DNA of 64,000 nt from Chimonanthus salicifolius (GCA_013350335.1 CM023535.1:40236069-40300068), one strand, 5' to 3'. Shown: positions 11,597 through 25,241, numbered from the stretch's first letter. Numbers and translations: made by a program. The notes: a model not told the origin generated them from the sequence alone.

Positions 11597-13561
11597 CTGA
11601 AGATAGAATTAGGGCGTTAGATCAACGCGCCCAGTAGGTTCCCGATCAGGGCTACCACATGATTAGCATATAAAACATGCATATATATCATAATACATGA
11701 TTAGTAAAAACAGGTAAAACAATGCTATGAAGTATGCACATGCAATGAGACCCTCCCATCATGTACATTCATAGCCATCACTTGACGTGCCACTCACCGA
11801 CAAGGTAATTCACAATACACTTCCATCTCTTCATCACTGACTGATTCATATCACGTATTAGTCCTCCTGGCGGGACTCTCATTGCCTAAGGAGACCAATG
11901 CGACTATGATCCTCATGTTACTCTTCCTCGTGGGACTCTCATCGCCCAAGGAAGACGTAACCCATAATTGCAATACTGTAGGACCTCATTCATCCTCCCA
12001 TGTCTATGCATGAGATGCCAATGCATGTATGCCATTTGTTAATGCATAATATATCATTTGAAACACATAAAATAAAACAAGAGTCTCATAAGAAAACTGG
12101 GGTAAAACTGTGGTTACAAGTAGGTAGGAAACCTACTGAAAATTCACTTCAGTGCTTGATCTTTCTTTAGCGTCACCTGATCACGACTCGCTCGTCGTTC
12201 AACTTCCGGTACCTTATTATGTAACAACAAATCAATACTTAATCTACTTGATTCCTAATCAAGTTTAAGTCTCATATACCATCTCGTGGGGTTCGGCCAT
12301 GCCCATGTCCGAACATCACCCACTTTAATTTGATCTCTCCTTTATTTAATCATCATTAGACATTACTTATTACAAACATATCTTGGTAGGGTTCGGCCAT
12401 GCACCATGGCCGAACCATACCACTTGGGTTTTGGCTCACAAATCAATTCCTTTGGTCAATCCTTTCATATTGAACTTTGACTAGTATTTACGGTTTTGCC
12501 ATTGACCTTAAACCATATTGAAACTAACATCCATAATTATTCCACCTTAGTGGGGTTCGGCCATACTACTTGGCCGAACGTCACCACCTTTCTTTGGTCC
12601 TTTACATCATACATACATACCTCTCCCATTCATTATGAATTAGCACAAAGTCCATCAATAATCAGTATGGCCGAACCCCACCCTATGTATTTTTTATCCC
12701 ATACTTCCTTATCTATCATACCATATCAGTATCATATTGCTGCCTTTATACCTCTTAGAAACCATCCAAATAAATTCATCTACTTGTCCCAAAAGACCAT
12801 AATATTTCATGGGATTCAGCCATCCAAGATGGCCGATCCCCATGGTCCATCTTTCCAGTTTTAATCCACTGTTTTAGATCAGTAATTTAACCATAACATT
12901 ACCTTGGTTCAGCCATATATTGGCCAACCAAAATCAGTAAATAATCTTCATGTAAATCACATAAAAACCCCATGGTAATGTATGGTTTTTATCTCTCAAA
13001 ACCATCACCATTAACCATAAAATTATCACACCATTTCATGGGGTTCGGCCATGCTCATTCGCTGAACCCTATAGCCTTTGGTTTGAACCTTTTAAACATT
13101 TCACCTTATGTCTAATCTAATCATCCAAAACAGTAAAACATTTGCATGGTTTTAACTTACAAAACCATCAAAAATTCCAACATCAATTCATGGGGTTCGG
13201 CCATCCAAGATGGCCGAACCCAATGAACCCTTTCATCATTTGATACCCAAGGTCTTAGACCCATGATACATTCAGCCATTTATGACATCCGAATCCATGT
13301 TTTAAACCTTTCTAAAACATGCATTTGAATCTTAAATCAAACCCAAAAACAGTTTATAAAACCCATGGTTTTCATGTTTCAAAACATGAAAACCAAGCAA
13401 CTTTTACATGGGGTTCGGCCCTTCATGGTGGCCGAACCCAATGGTCATCTTTACCATTTTAAAACTTCTATAAATCAAGGTTAAAACCTTGGTGTATTCG
13501 GCCATAACCATGGCCCAATACACACCCATTTTATTAATCAAAATTCCTTGGAAATACTTAC
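11597..13561 (-). other. Candidate LTR intron (C)
   Basis: Minus strand: donor TG/GTAAGT begins at 13561. The acceptor AG is at 11598-11597, after branch-like GATCTAAC and a pyrimidine-rich run (CCCTAATTCTATCTTCAG). Length 1965 nt. The same borders occur in LTRs A, B, D, E, G, I and J. Splicing is inferred, not shown. Confidence 0.6.
12286..13520 (-). repeat. TTCGGCCA/TGGCCGAA hairpin array (C)
   Basis: At least seven imperfect inverted repeats with arms GGGTTCGGCC and GGCCGAACCC and short variable loops (for example near 12387, 12550, 12811, 13037, 13191 and 13408). They are separated by AT-rich spacers of about 60-230 bp. Confidence 0.88.
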
Positions 13562-14642
13562 CAAATTCCAAGCTTTTCTTGTTGCCTTTGCTCCTTGCCT
13601 TCTTCACTCTTGCTTCCTTCCTTCTTACTTCCTTAGTCTCAGCTGATTAGAAGCATGAACCAATGGTGAAATCACCAAGATGCAATTCGGCCAAGGAGGT
13701 GTTCTTGAGACAGGGAGAGAAGATTGAATTCTAAGGCTTTTGCAATGTGGAATTCGGCCAAACATGGGGTTCATTCCTTTTGTATTTCAGCCCCCAAAAC
13801 CCCTCCACTCCCTCATCAATTCTTGCATAAAACGATGGGTCTTGGGTGCTATCCAAGGCACCCCTTGGCACCTACCAATGCAGCCATTCAGCTCTCCATG
13901 TATCTCATCTCAATCCCATCCATTTGCATTTAACTTAGCATGAAAATCACCAAAACAAGTCCCCTTTGAGACCAAGCCACCTCTTCATATTCCCTTCAAC
14001 TCACTGATTTACAGCCCCTTTGATTTCCATTTTTGACTCATTTGAACTCCGGCTCCTTTTTGATTTCCATCTCAACTCACCAAACTCACCATACTTAATG
14101 CATTTCATTTAATGCACATGAGTTAACTCACACTTGATTTAATTCCAACTACTTCAGTCCCACTCAAACTGATTTAACTCATGTTTTAGCTCCATTGAGG
14201 GTCCACATGGTCAATCATAGTCAACTCGACCCGTTGGGTCCACTTTTAGCTCCTTGACCCGTTTTTGACTCCATGACCCAATTATGGGTATTTTAGTCAT
14301 TTGTAATTGGTTTTTACATATGGGTCAGGCCTACCCATTTTTCCTCCACTTGATTTCCAATCAAATCAGCCTAACCCCATTTAATTTAAGTTCACAAAAC
14401 GTTCAAATAATCCAGTAAGACCCGATGGGTCCCATTTGGGCCTTTTGACCCATTTAGCCATTTTTGACCCAATTGATGTATATGACCCATCCAATCAAAC
14501 TTGACATTCATAATGTGCTCATATGATCTTAATTTGAGCAATGGGCCCCACCATTTCCTTACTTACAATCATATTTATTGAATTCACCAATCCAGGGGCA
14601 TTTTCGTAATTATCCATTTCATTGAGAAATTGGGGTGTTACA

Positions 14643-16852
14643 ATACGTGTGTGGGGACCAAGTCCACTAAATACGGTTCACGCGTACTCAAGTTGACATG
14701 CGGAATAATCATAAATGTGGAATTACAATAGGATAACAATCCTATTCCATTTTAGATAGCAAAGTAGTCCAACACTTACCAATAATTATCTTAAGTTAAC
14801 ATTTCCAAAGTTAACATTCAAACCATAGCAAATAAATCTACGTTATTACATTCCCAATTACTAGCTACTCAAATACATTATCCATGAGTAACTTAAACAA
14901 CATATAACTTAATCATCCAAGCTCCTAAGCTTGGCTCCGATCATGTTTCTCGTTTCGTCCATTCCCTGTATCATCAACTAGGGTAGAAGTAGGACGTTAG
15001 ACAACGTGCCCAGTAGGTACTCCAATTAGGGTTAACACATGGGTTAGTACCAAAAATCCAAATATAATATATCATACCATCCTTGTAACGCATCGTATCC
15101 AAAACAGTGTATGATAATAGAGATCCAATAATACAGATAAAAACCAGAAACATTTCATGATAATAAAGATCATAATCATGCCGAATCAATGACATGCCAT
15201 GCTATCATATGCAATGAGTCCCACCCATCACAAACACATGGTATCCTCTTGATGGAAACTCCTCATCAAGGTATCCCCTATGGTTGCCTTACGGACTCCC
15301 CGACGGAGCGTGGACTCCGGTTACCTCTTGATGGATATTGCACATCAAGGTACCCCCACCAATGCTTTACGGACGCCCTGACGGAGTGTGGATCTCCGAT
15401 TACATTCCATCCCTCCCATGCCATGCATGAGATGCAAATGAACACATGCTATGCAATAATACAATCATAGCCTTTAAAATCTCACATTTGAAACATATCA
15501 TTTGATACAAAGTAACTCATCAAAATAAGAATTAAAACCATTGTACACATCCCATAGTTTTCAATTATGTAGGAAAGCTACCAATGACCAACTTATGTGT
15601 CCTTGCGTTTTTGTCTGAAACTGCTCACCGATCGCGTCAAGCCGATCGTTCAACGCTTGTGAGATCCTGTTACCTTATTACACATCAATAAGTTAAACCA
15701 CCGTTCCATTTAACTTCCAACCATGTTTAAGTCCATAAACATGTCTTAGTGGGGTTCGGCCATACAACATGGCCGAACCTTACTTAGTTGGTTTTGAGTC
15801 CCTCTTTTTGATCTTTGGCCATTCTAACCAATGTTGGTCCATGATCATGCCATCTTTGATTCATTAAACCAAGCACATATAAGTTAATCATTTAACCTTA
15901 TTAACAACCTAAATCCATAAAACATTCCCCATGGGGTTCGGCCATACACCTTGGCCGAACCCATGGTCCATCATTTTCACCTATTTACATCTTTGCCATT
16001 ATTCCATCCATGGCTAATTACTTAGCTTATATTTACATGACTTAAGTCCCAAAACCATTCCATTAGTTTTACATTAATGGAAGCCCTAAATCCATAAAAC
16101 ATTTTCTATGATTCAATCATTCACTTAGGCCATTTATACATGCCTAAAACCAAAACATAATCCATGGGGTTCGGCCATACACCATGGCCGAACCCATGGT
16201 CCTTTAATTTCACCATTTGGCCATTCTTTCCTTCCATGGGTAATTACCTAATTTACTTACCCATACTTAGATCCATACATGATCCATAACCAAACATAGA
16301 TCCATAAATGAATCCTCCATTTCCTAGCTTAATCATTAATTCATTTAAACATGTATAAATCTCCACATAATCCATAAAAATGGTCCATAGGGTTTGGCTA
16401 TACAACATGGCTGAATCCATGGTGTCCTATTTAAATCCTCTCTTCAAATCCTTTACCACATTAAGTCCATAAATCAAGTCCCTCCATGGGGGTTTACTCA
16501 TACCCTTAGATCATCATTTACAACCCAAAGTCCATCAACATGATTTCCATTATTTTCATGATCAAAATGCATCTAATTCCATCAACATCCCTCCATTTAA
16601 AACCTTTTAAAAACATTAATAACCTTCCATGGGGTTCGGCCATACAACATGGCCGAACCCTATGGTTCAATAAATCATACCTCCATGATTTATCCTTTTA
16701 AAAACTTATCAAGATCATTAACCAACTTCCATGGTTTTCATCCTTCAAAACCCATAACAATTACTAACATACTTCCATTTTAAAACCTTTTAATATCTTT
16801 AACCCTTTCCATGGTTTAACTACCTTTAAAGCCATTTAAAGCAATGATATTC
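14643..16852 (-). mobile_element. Solo LTR B, middle segment
   Basis: The first five bases are the second TSD copy of C. Resumes LTR B after C. It holds the acceptor-like side of the candidate intron (AG at 14979-14978), a GGGAC/CTTGATGG module (15240-15420) and hairpins at 15747-16664. D is inserted after TSD tattc (16848-16852). No supported gene. Confidence 0.85.
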
Positions 16853-17687
16853 TGTAACACCCCGATTTCTCAATGAAATGGATAATTACGAAAATGCCCC
16901 TGGATTTGGTGAATTTAATAATTATGATGTTAAATGAGAAAATGCTGGGGCCCATTGCTAAAATTAAGGTCATATGAACACATTAGGAATGTCAAGTTTG
17001 ATTGGATGGGCAATTTCTCAATGAAGTGGATAATTACGAAAATGCCACTGATGTGTTAAATTAATTATTTTATGATGTTAAGTAAGGAAATGGTGGGGCC
17101 CATTTCTCAAATTAAGATCATATGAGCACATTATGAATGTCAAGTTTGATTGGATGGGTAATTTACATCAATTGGGTCAAAAATGGCTAAATGGGTCAAA
17201 GGGCCCAAATGGGACCCATCGGGTCTTACTGGAGTATTTGACCGCTTTGTGATTTTAAATTAAATGGGGTTAAGCCTATTTGATTGGAAATCAAGTGGAG
17301 AAAAAATGGGTAGGCTTGATCCATATGTAAAAACCAATTAGAAATGACCAAAATACTATAATTGGGTCATGGAGTCAAAAACGGGTCAAGGAGCTAAAAG
17401 TGGACCCAACGGGTCGAGTTGACTATGGTTGACCGTGTGGACCCTCTAGGGAGCTAAAACACGAGTTAAATCAGTTGAGTGGGACTGAAGTGAGTTGGAA
17501 TTAAATCAAGGGTTGAGTTAACTCATGTGCATTGAATGAAATGCATTAATTATGGTGAGTTGGACATTGAGTTGAGTGAGTCAAAAATGGAAATCAAATG
17601 GGCTGAAAATTCAGTGAGATAAGTGGGGTGGCTGTTTTGAGAGTTACAAATACAAGGTTAACCAAGGGGCTAGTCATTGGAACATGG

Positions 17688-18057
17688 AGAGTTTTATTTA
17701 AAAGTTGAAACTCCAAGATAGATATTAAAACCAATGGGAGTTACAAAGTGTGTTCCCACTTGGAGGAGGGGAGTTTCATTTCAAGAATGAAACTCTCAAA
17801 TGGGACATTGATGAGGATCAAATGGGCTGAATGGAGCTGCTGTATTATAGAGTTACAAATGAGGTTTTGACCTTTAAAATTCAAATATGATAAGACTACA
17901 CGTTGGAGGGGGGGGGTAAGGTTTCATTTCTAGATGAAACCCCCATGTAAGATGATAATGAGAGGAGGAATAAAAGGAGAGGTTACACAAATACCAGCAT
18001 GGGAGACGTTGGAGAGCTTGGGGAGGTTTCATTGCATAGATGAAACCCCCAAGTAAG
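17688..18057 (+). repeat. GGAGTTTCAT/ATGAAACTCC hairpins in U3 of D
   Basis: Four inverted repeats of the form GGRGTTTCATN-loop-ATGAAACYCC, near 17690, 17768-17797, 17920 and 18024, alternating with CACACGTTGG-like words. They lie upstream of the CT-rich presumed start region, so regulation or small-RNA production is possible. Function unknown. Confidence 0.7.
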
Positions 18058-18465
18058 CATAAAGGACTTGGGGTTAATATGGGAGTTACATGTGAGGCAA
18101 GTTTGGACTGAATTTGAGTAGCCAAAAGAGGTTCAATTTTCTATCTCTATCTCTCTCTCTCTTTGCTGTCTTCTACATTTCAAAAGCAAGAACAACAGCT
18201 GGTTACTGATTTGCAATCAGTCCTTGGTTGATTTCTTTCACCAAGACAAAAGCACACTTTGAGCAAAAGGAGTTGGCACCAAGGTTTAAGATCAAAGTTT
18301 CCTTTCTCTCTCTTTCTCCCTCAAATCCATGTCATCTGGCTGAAGTATTCCAAGGAGATTGCAGCAAGGTCAGTCTCAGCCCAAAGAACAGTAAGAGAGA
18401 AGGAGAGGTCAAGCAAATAAAGGGTCAAGAAAGGAGTCAAAAGAACCGAAGGAGACGCGGTGTTC

Positions 18466-20048
18466 GTAAGTGCATTTTGCACTCTTGTTTAATAGATTGG
18501 TTAAGAAAATGAGATCTGGCCATCGTATGGACAGATCCATCAATGGTTTAAATATGGGATTATGATGTTTAAAAGTGATAAAATATGGACCATAGGGTTC
18601 AGCCCTTTGGATGGCCGAACCCCATGGGAAAACTTGGTGATTTTTATGGTGTTTGAGAGATGAAATTCATATTATGTATTGAAGTTCTTTTAAAGGATTT
18701 TAAAGGGAGATAAGGTCACTGATTTTGACCAGTTATTACATGGCTGAATTATGTGTTTATTAAGCTAAATACTGATCAAAAAATATGGACAAATATTGGA
18801 GGGTTTACATCAAGGAAACCTTGGGGTTCGGCCATGTGTATGGCCTAACCCCATGGACTGTTTTTTTATGGTTATTTGGGTCAAGTGTAGGATGGATTTT
18901 TATGTAAACATAATGTGCTTTGATTTAAAAATAAACCAAGTTTATAAATGGATAAATGGATCTAAACCATAGGCCATGAGGTTCAGCCAATTGGGTGGGC
19001 CGAACCCCATGAAATGGTATGACATTTCATGGAAGTATTAAATGGTTTTGTGAGATTTTAAAGGATTTAAAGTGAAGAGAAGCTTACTGTTTTTAGGTAA
19101 CTATGGCTTGGCTGAACCATATTAATACTATGGTTAAATTATGGATTAAAACCATGGACAATGGTTGGATTAATTACACCAAGAACCATAGGGTTCGGCC
19201 ATATGTATGGCCGAACCCCATGGACTGTTATGTGGATATTTGGATTGAGTTTTACAAAATGGAAATCATACAAAGTGATGGGCTTATTGGATGGTTTTGA
19301 AAGGTAAAAATATGGTAACATTATACTGTTATCCTATGTCTAAATGAGACCAAAAACATGTTTAAAAGGACCAAAACTATGGGGTTTTATGGCTAAGATA
19401 GGACATGGAAGTTTAAGTGGATTTTTGGGTTTTAGATCAAATTAGAATCATATGGTCAAATGATTAACTTGCTGCCATGTACATAGGGTATTCGAATTTC
19501 TAGAACGGTGAACAAGACGTGATCGGAAGACGGTCCAAAGGAAGGGTCGAACAAAGTAAACTATTGTAGGTTTCCTACCTTTATTGTAACCACTATTCCA
19601 TATGCTGTTTTACGTTGATTTCGATAACTTATATGTTTGTAAAGTTATGTTTCTAAATGACATGTTTGCATAGACATCTCATGCATGGCATGGGATGATG
19701 GTGTTGTAACCGGAGGCCACACTCCGTCGGGGCGTCCGAAAGACCACTGTCGGGTACCCTGATGATGAGAATCCCATCAGGAGGAATCCGGAGGCCACAC
19801 TCCGTCGGGGCGTCCGAAAGACCACTGTGGGTTACCTTGACGATGAGAATCCCGTCAAGTGATGGCTATGTTGAATGGTGATGGGTGGGACTCATTACAT
19901 GTTCATTTCATACATAGCATGTTTTTATGGAATTTTGTCTCACATGTATTATTATTATATTATTTGCATGATTTTGACTAACCATGTGGTAGCCCTATTC
20001 GGAAACACTACTGGGCGCGTTGATCTAATGCCCTATCTATATCCTTAG
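18466..20048 (+). other. Candidate LTR intron (D)
   Basis: Donor C/GTAAGT at 18466. Acceptor TCCTTAG ends at 20048, with CTAAT 19-23 nt upstream. 1583 nt. The hairpin array (18591-19222) lies inside. Confidence 0.55.
18591..19222 (+). repeat. Hairpin array (D)
   Basis: Four inverted repeats with GGTTCGGCC-type arms, near 18591, 18822, 18980 and 19190, spaced about 160-230 bp. The fourth (near 19190-19222) has strong arms with loop ATATGTAT. Confidence 0.85.
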
Positions 20049-20588
20049 TGGATGACGCAGGGAAAGGGAAGAACATGGATCGAGAAGAGGACCAAGCAAG
20101 GAAACTTGGGCGTTTTGAATGATTTGGAATGAACTTTGAATGGACTATTTATGGACTTGTCATTTGATTTATTCGAACACTATAATTTGGTAATTAGTTA
20201 TGATTGGCTTGTAATAAGTAGATAAGTAGATGTTGCGGATTGATTTATTTTGGATGGTTGGATTGAATGGTAGACTAATGTTATTTGATAATTTTGGAGA
20301 ATAAACCTTGTACTTTGCTATCTTAAGTTTTAAAATGGATTAGTCTTAGGATCTATTCCTCAGTTAGACTAAGACTAAGTATATTTCCGCAAGTTGTATT
20401 TGTACCATGTGTGGTTCATTTTATGGACTTAATTCATACACACATGGGCTTGGCCAGTTAAGGGTCGGATTTAGAGATCCGAACTTAACTCGTGTCGTGA
20501 CACTCCGCCCCGATCACATGATTATTATATTTAAAAAAATAAAAAAAATAAACTCTGAAAATTAGAGTGAAAAGGGCGGGGCGTTACA

Positions 20589-20914
20589 TATTCTTCCATG
20601 GGGTTCGGCCATACAACATGGCCGAACCCTATGGTTCATCATCTTCTCTTAAAATCACTTAGACCCATATAAATTCCTTAATACCTTTCCATGGGGTTCG
20701 GCCATACAACATGGCCGAACACTATGGTTCATCATAGAGTCTTTAACCATAATAAACATGGCCGAACCATTTCCTTGACCATCTTTTCTTACTTATGCAA
20801 ACTTATTCATGTACTTACCGATTCCGCAACTCCTCCGGTTTCTTTCACTCCTTCTTGTTCCTCTAATCTTCTCCCTCCTTAGCCTCCTCTTTCTCCTTGA
20901 TCCTTGGCCGAGAG
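20589..20914 (-). mobile_element. Solo LTR B segment with two hairpins and the donor-like site
   Basis: Starts with the second TSD copy of D. Two close hairpins (20597-20633 and 20690-20727) precede, in plus coordinates, ACTTACC at 20813-20819, which reads GGTAAGT on the LTR sense strand. E is inserted just beyond, in the region that would be exon 1. Confidence 0.85.
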
Positions 20915-22004
20915 TGTAACACCCCAATTTTTCAATGAAATGGATAATTATGAAAATGCCCCTGGTTTATTAAATTAAATGTTTGTGATGTTAAATAAGG
21001 AAATGGTGGGGGCCCATTACTCAAATTAAGACCCTATGAGCACATTATAAATGTCAAATTTGATTGGATGGGTAATGTACATCAATTGGGTCGAAAATGG
21101 CTAAATGGGTCAAAGGGCCCAATTGAGACCCAATGGGTCATAAGGGATTATTTGACCATTGGGTGAGTTCAATTTAAATGGGGTTAAGCTCAATTGATTG
21201 GAAATCAAGTGGAGCAAAAATGGGTAGGCTTGATGCACAAGTGAAAACTATTTAAAAATGGCAAAATCAGCCCATTAATGGGTCATGTTGTCAAAACGGG
21301 TCAAGGGGCTGATTGGGGACCCAATGGATTGGGTTGACCAAGTTGACCACGGATGACCGTGTGGGCCCTCAATTGAACTCAAGTATGAGTTAGTGCAGCT
21401 CGAGTTGGACTGATTTGGATTGAGTTTGAATTAAGTAATGAGTGGACTCAATTGTAATTAATGTATGGTATTTAATGTGATGAGTTAAGCCATTGAGTTA
21501 GGTGAGTCAAGATGGATATCAATTGGGCTGTAAATCAGTGAGTTGAGTGGGAATGTGAGAAGGTGGCTCGGTCATAAATCACCAAAACAAGTCCCACACG
21601 TTGGGGGACTTGTTGTGGGGATTTCCATGATAATTTTTAAATGAAATGCATGGGATTTGGAGGTGATGCTTGGGGAGTTGAGAGGCTGCATTGGCAGGTA
21701 CCAAGGGGTGCATTGGATGGCACCCAAGACCCATCGTTTTTGACAAGAAGTGATGAGGGAATGGAGGGGTCTAGGGGGCTGAAGTACAAAAGGGAAAGAC
21801 CACCATTGTTGGCCGATTTTTACATTGAAAATCCAAAGAAGTCCCATCTCTCTCTCTCTCTCTCTCTTTCTCCAAACTCGTTTTTTCTTGGCTGAACAGC
21901 AGAGGTGTTTGCACCAATTGATCAAGCATAAACCAGCAAAGGATTAAGGAAGAAAGAAAGAAACAAGAGGGGAGAAGGCAAGGATCATAGGCAAAGGAAG
22001 TTTG

Positions 22005-23406
22005 GTAAGTGTTTATGTGTTATTTTGGTTTAATAACATGGAACAAATGGAGCATGTATTGGGCCATGGGTATGGCCGAATGCATCAAGGTTTAAACCTT
22101 GAGTAATAGAGGTTTTAAAAGTTGTAAAAGGGATCATTGGGCTCAGCCACCTTGGAGGGCCGAACCCCATGTAAATAATTGGTTGGTTTTGATGTCTTTG
22201 AAACATAGAAACCATGCAATTTGTGCACTGTTTTAGATGTTTCTTTAAGACTTAAAATGCATGTTTTAAAGAGGGTTAAAACATGGACTTGAATGTCATG
22301 AAGGACTGAAGGTATCATGGGTCTAAACCATGGATATAAATTGATAAAATGGACCATGGTATGGGTTAAATGGACTAAGTTTATGGGTAGTATTTGTTAT
22401 TGCTTCCATGATTTTATGAAGGGTTTAAAATATCCCAATGGAGAACCATTTGGTGATGGATAAAAGGGATTACAAGGTTCGGCCATGTATAGGGCCGAAC
22501 TCCATAGAAATGACAATGGTTTTGATATGGCTTAGCCTAGTGGCAAAGCTGTAAATATGGGTGATAATGTAAATATGGATAGAGAAAGTTTAAAAGGACA
22601 TGAAAGAAGGGTTAAACCAAGGTGGTATGGTTCGGCCATGGTGTATGGCCAAACCCTACCAAGACATATTTAAAGGGTTAAGTATTTAAGAATTGCTTAA
22701 ATGAAAAAGGAGGTTAAATCCTAAGTTAGTGATGTTCGGCCATGGGCATGGCCGAACCCCACAAGATGCTTTTGGGTCTTAAATGTGAATAAATATTTAA
22801 ATGATAGTATGATTTATTTACTGTTACATCACAAGGTGATGGAAGTGAACGGCGGGCAAGTCGTGAGCAAGTGACGCTAAAGAAAAATCGAACATTGAAG
22901 TGAATCTTCTGTAGGTTTCCTACTTACTTGTAACCACAAATATGATTTGGTCTTATCATGTTTTATGAGATATGTTGTATTTGTTATTATGTTTCAAATG
23001 AGGTTTTGAATGATGAGCTATGTATTTATAAATGATATACAATGCATTGACATCTCATGTATGGCATGGGGTGATGGGAATGGAACAACATAATGATAAA
23101 TATCCTATCTTTAACTTGACATAAGCACCATACTTAGAGGAAATGTGGATTACTCTGGCTTACCCATCCGGAGGAAATGAGGACTACTCCGGAATATCTT
23201 GGCGTAAGAGTTTCTTGAGATAATGGCTATGTAGACTTGTGATGGGTAGGACTCATTACATGTGCATATACATAGCATTCGTTTTCAGATGTTTTATTGA
23301 TTAGCATGTACTATGATACGTATGCATGTTTTATAAGCTAACCATGTGGTAACCTGATCGGGAACCTACTGGGCGCGTTGATCTAACGCCCTAAATCTAT
23401 CCTCAG
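22005..23406 (+). other. Candidate LTR intron (E)
   Basis: Donor TG/GTAAGT at 22005. CTAAC at 23383-23387, then a pyrimidine-rich run and CAG ending at 23406. 1402 nt, the shortest copy. Confidence 0.6.
22062..22762 (+). repeat. Hairpin array (E)
   Basis: Five or so inverted repeats with GGTTCGGCCAT-type arms, including ones near 22138, 22478, 22630 and 22734. Loops are short and variable. Confidence 0.85.
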
Positions 23407-23863
23407 AGGAGAATGCAGGTACGAAGAAAGGGAAAGAGAAGGTCGATGACCAGGTGGGGAGCCAAGCCTAAGCACTTGACTGTTGATTGGGATTTCTTTA
23501 TTACTGTCTTTTAGTTATATTTTGTGGGCATGTAATAATTTGACACCTTGCTATGGTTTGTCTAGGATATTAACAATGGATGGTTGGTTTATGTTATTTA
23601 ATTATTGAGACTGGTACTTGCTATCTATTCTAGCTATTTCCGCAGTTAGACTAGTTTATTCCGCAAGTCATTGTATAGTTCCATGTGTGGTTTGTTATCG
23701 TGGGTTTAGTCTACACACACATGGGTGGCCAGTTAAGGGTCGGACTTGGGTAGTCCGAACTTAGCTCGCGTCGTGACACCGCCCGCTCTCTGCCGTTGTT
23801 ATTTTATTATTAATTTTAAAAAAATAGACTCTGATTATTTCTCGGAGAGGGCGGGGCGTTACA

Positions 23864-25241
23864 GAGAGTGCTTGAGAGGTCTTGAATGAAAACCCAAGAG
23901 AGGGTTCGGCCAAGAGAGTGTAGGTGTGAGAGAGAGAGAAAAGCTTGGGTTCAAAAACTACTCTAAGTGTTCTATCCTTTGTCCTTGAGAGGGTCGGCCT
24001 TGAGTGAGAGAGGGAAAGAGTGAGATAAAACAAGGAATTCTCCTTGCTGCCCAATGTAAATCAGCCAAGGGTGGTGTCCTTTGGTTGATACCCCTTTGTA
24101 ACTCCCATGACCTTTCATCTCCTCATTGATAATTCCTTTGGGGGTTTCATCCTATGAGATGAAACTCCCAACCTTATGCCCCTTGGGTTTCCATCATGAG
24201 ATGGAAACCCTCCAACTCCCAACGTGTAGCCTTTGGTTACCTTGTGTAACAACGACAAAACCTTCCACCTTCCCTGTCTTGATCAATGATGGTCGGCCAA
24301 GGGTGGTATCCTTTGGTGATACCCCTTTGTAACCACCATGCCCCTTCACCTCCCTCCTTAATGTTCCATTTGGAGGTTTCATCCATGAGATGAAACACTC
24401 CCACTGCTTGACCCTTGGGTTTCCATCTTGAGATGGAAGCCCTCCATCTCCAACGTGTATGCCTTGTGTTGGCTTGTGTAACCACCACAACCCTTCAACT
24501 TCTCATTAATATTCCTTTTGGAGTTTCATCCCATGAGATTAAACTCCCACCCTTTCCAACGTGTAGCCTTGTATGTACTTTGTGTAACAACCAACCTTTC
24601 AACTTCCTCATAATGATGGTGTCCATTGAGATGGGACTCTCCATCTTCCAACTCCACTCATTAAAATGAAAGTCCCATTGACTTCCCATTCAACTCAACT
24701 TAAATGAACTCATTTTCCAACTCAAGCACTTGAACTCACATTAATAAATTCTCAACTCATGTGAATTCACTTTCTAACTTAAGTATTATTTATTCCACTT
24801 GAGCTCAATCATTAACTCAACTCTATTGAACTCACCCCTGGTTGACCAAGTCAACCATGGCTTAGCCGACTATGAACCAAATAGTATTTAGGGTTCCACC
24901 TAGCCATTTCCTTTACATGCCACTCACTTGATGAGGTGGATCTCATGTCTTGTATCTTAATTGGTTATTAGACCCAATTATCAAATCTTATCCATTTACT
25001 ACTAACTAGCTCATATATAATTCATTGGGTCCCAATTGGACTTTTGGCCCAATTGACAACCTTGAACCAATTAAATAAATCTTACCCATTTATTTCAATT
25101 GAACCTTATTCATAATTCAGTGGGTCTTAATTGGGCAATTGACCCAACACCTTACCCATCTAAGGTCCATATCCATTAATTCATAATTTAAAATGGGCAA
25201 TTTCCATAAATATTCATAATTTGAAAATCCGGGGTGTTAGA
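23864..25241 (-). mobile_element. Solo LTR B, U3 end segment
   Basis: Begins with the second TSD copy of E. Contains the purine-rich start region in reverse, then five or six GGTTTCATCC/GATGAAACTCC hairpins (24128-24640) alternating with CCAACGTGTAGCC-like words, then AT-rich U3. Ends GGGGTGTTAGA. No gene. Confidence 0.85.
24128..24640 (-). repeat. U3 hairpin tract of LTR B
   Basis: Repeated inverted pairs such as GGGGGTTTCATC with GATGAAACTCCC, near 24136, 24184, 24372, 24415 and 24520. They are embedded in diverged tandem units that also contain AACGTGT words. Confidence 0.75.

Larger units (their letters stand above)
11139..14642 (-). mobile_element. Solo LTR C
   Basis: A 3504-bp LTR from TGTAACGCCCCGCCC to GGGGTGTTACA, with identical TSDs atacg at 11134-11138 and 14643-14647. 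Inserted in solo LTR B, 143 bp from that LTR's end. Same LTR group, minus strand. Carries a hairpin array and both candidate intron borders. Confidence 0.93.
16853..20588 (+). mobile_element. Solo LTR D
   Basis: A 3736-bp plus-strand LTR from TGTAACACCCCGATTTC to GGGCGGGGCGTTACA. TSDs tattc lie at 16848-16852 and 20589-20593. Sense order: U3 with GGGTCAAAGGGCCCAAAT blocks, paired GTTTCAT/ATGAAAC hairpins, a CT-rich start region near 18145-18170, a donor-like site, the hairpin array, the CGGAG/CTCCG module, the acceptor, and the GC-rich LTR end. Oriented opposite to its host LTR B. Confidence 0.93.
20915..23863 (+). mobile_element. Solo LTR E
   Basis: A 2949-bp plus-strand LTR, TGTAACACCCCAATTT to GGGCGGGGCGTTACA, with TSDs gagag at 20910-20914 and 23864-23868. 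It has a CT-dinucleotide run at 21848-21870, a donor-like site at 22005, hairpins at 22062-22762, and an acceptor ending at 23406. It lacks the long U3 hairpin tract of D and J, and instead has the AACAAGTCCC hairpin at 21586-21614. Confidence 0.92.
10996..25241 (-). mobile_element. Solo LTR B, itself carrying C, D and E
   Basis: LTR of the A-J group on the minus strand. TSDs ggttc lie at 10991-10995 and 25242-25246. The right end reads GGGGTGTTAGA, one base off the usual TTACA. With C, D and E removed it is about 4.0 kb: 10996-11138, 14648-16852, 20594-20914 and 23869-25241. It has no interior, so it is a solo LTR. Hairpins lie at 15747-16664 and 20597-20773, the splice-donor-like site at 20813-20819, and the acceptor near 14978. 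Confidence 0.88.

Noticed and set aside
11139..14642. TGTAAC...GTTACA ends read as terminal inverted repeats of a DNA transposon
   Set aside because: The TSDs are 5 bp, the ends fit TG...CA, and the same unit in element I is followed directly by a tRNA primer binding site and gag, so these are LTRs.
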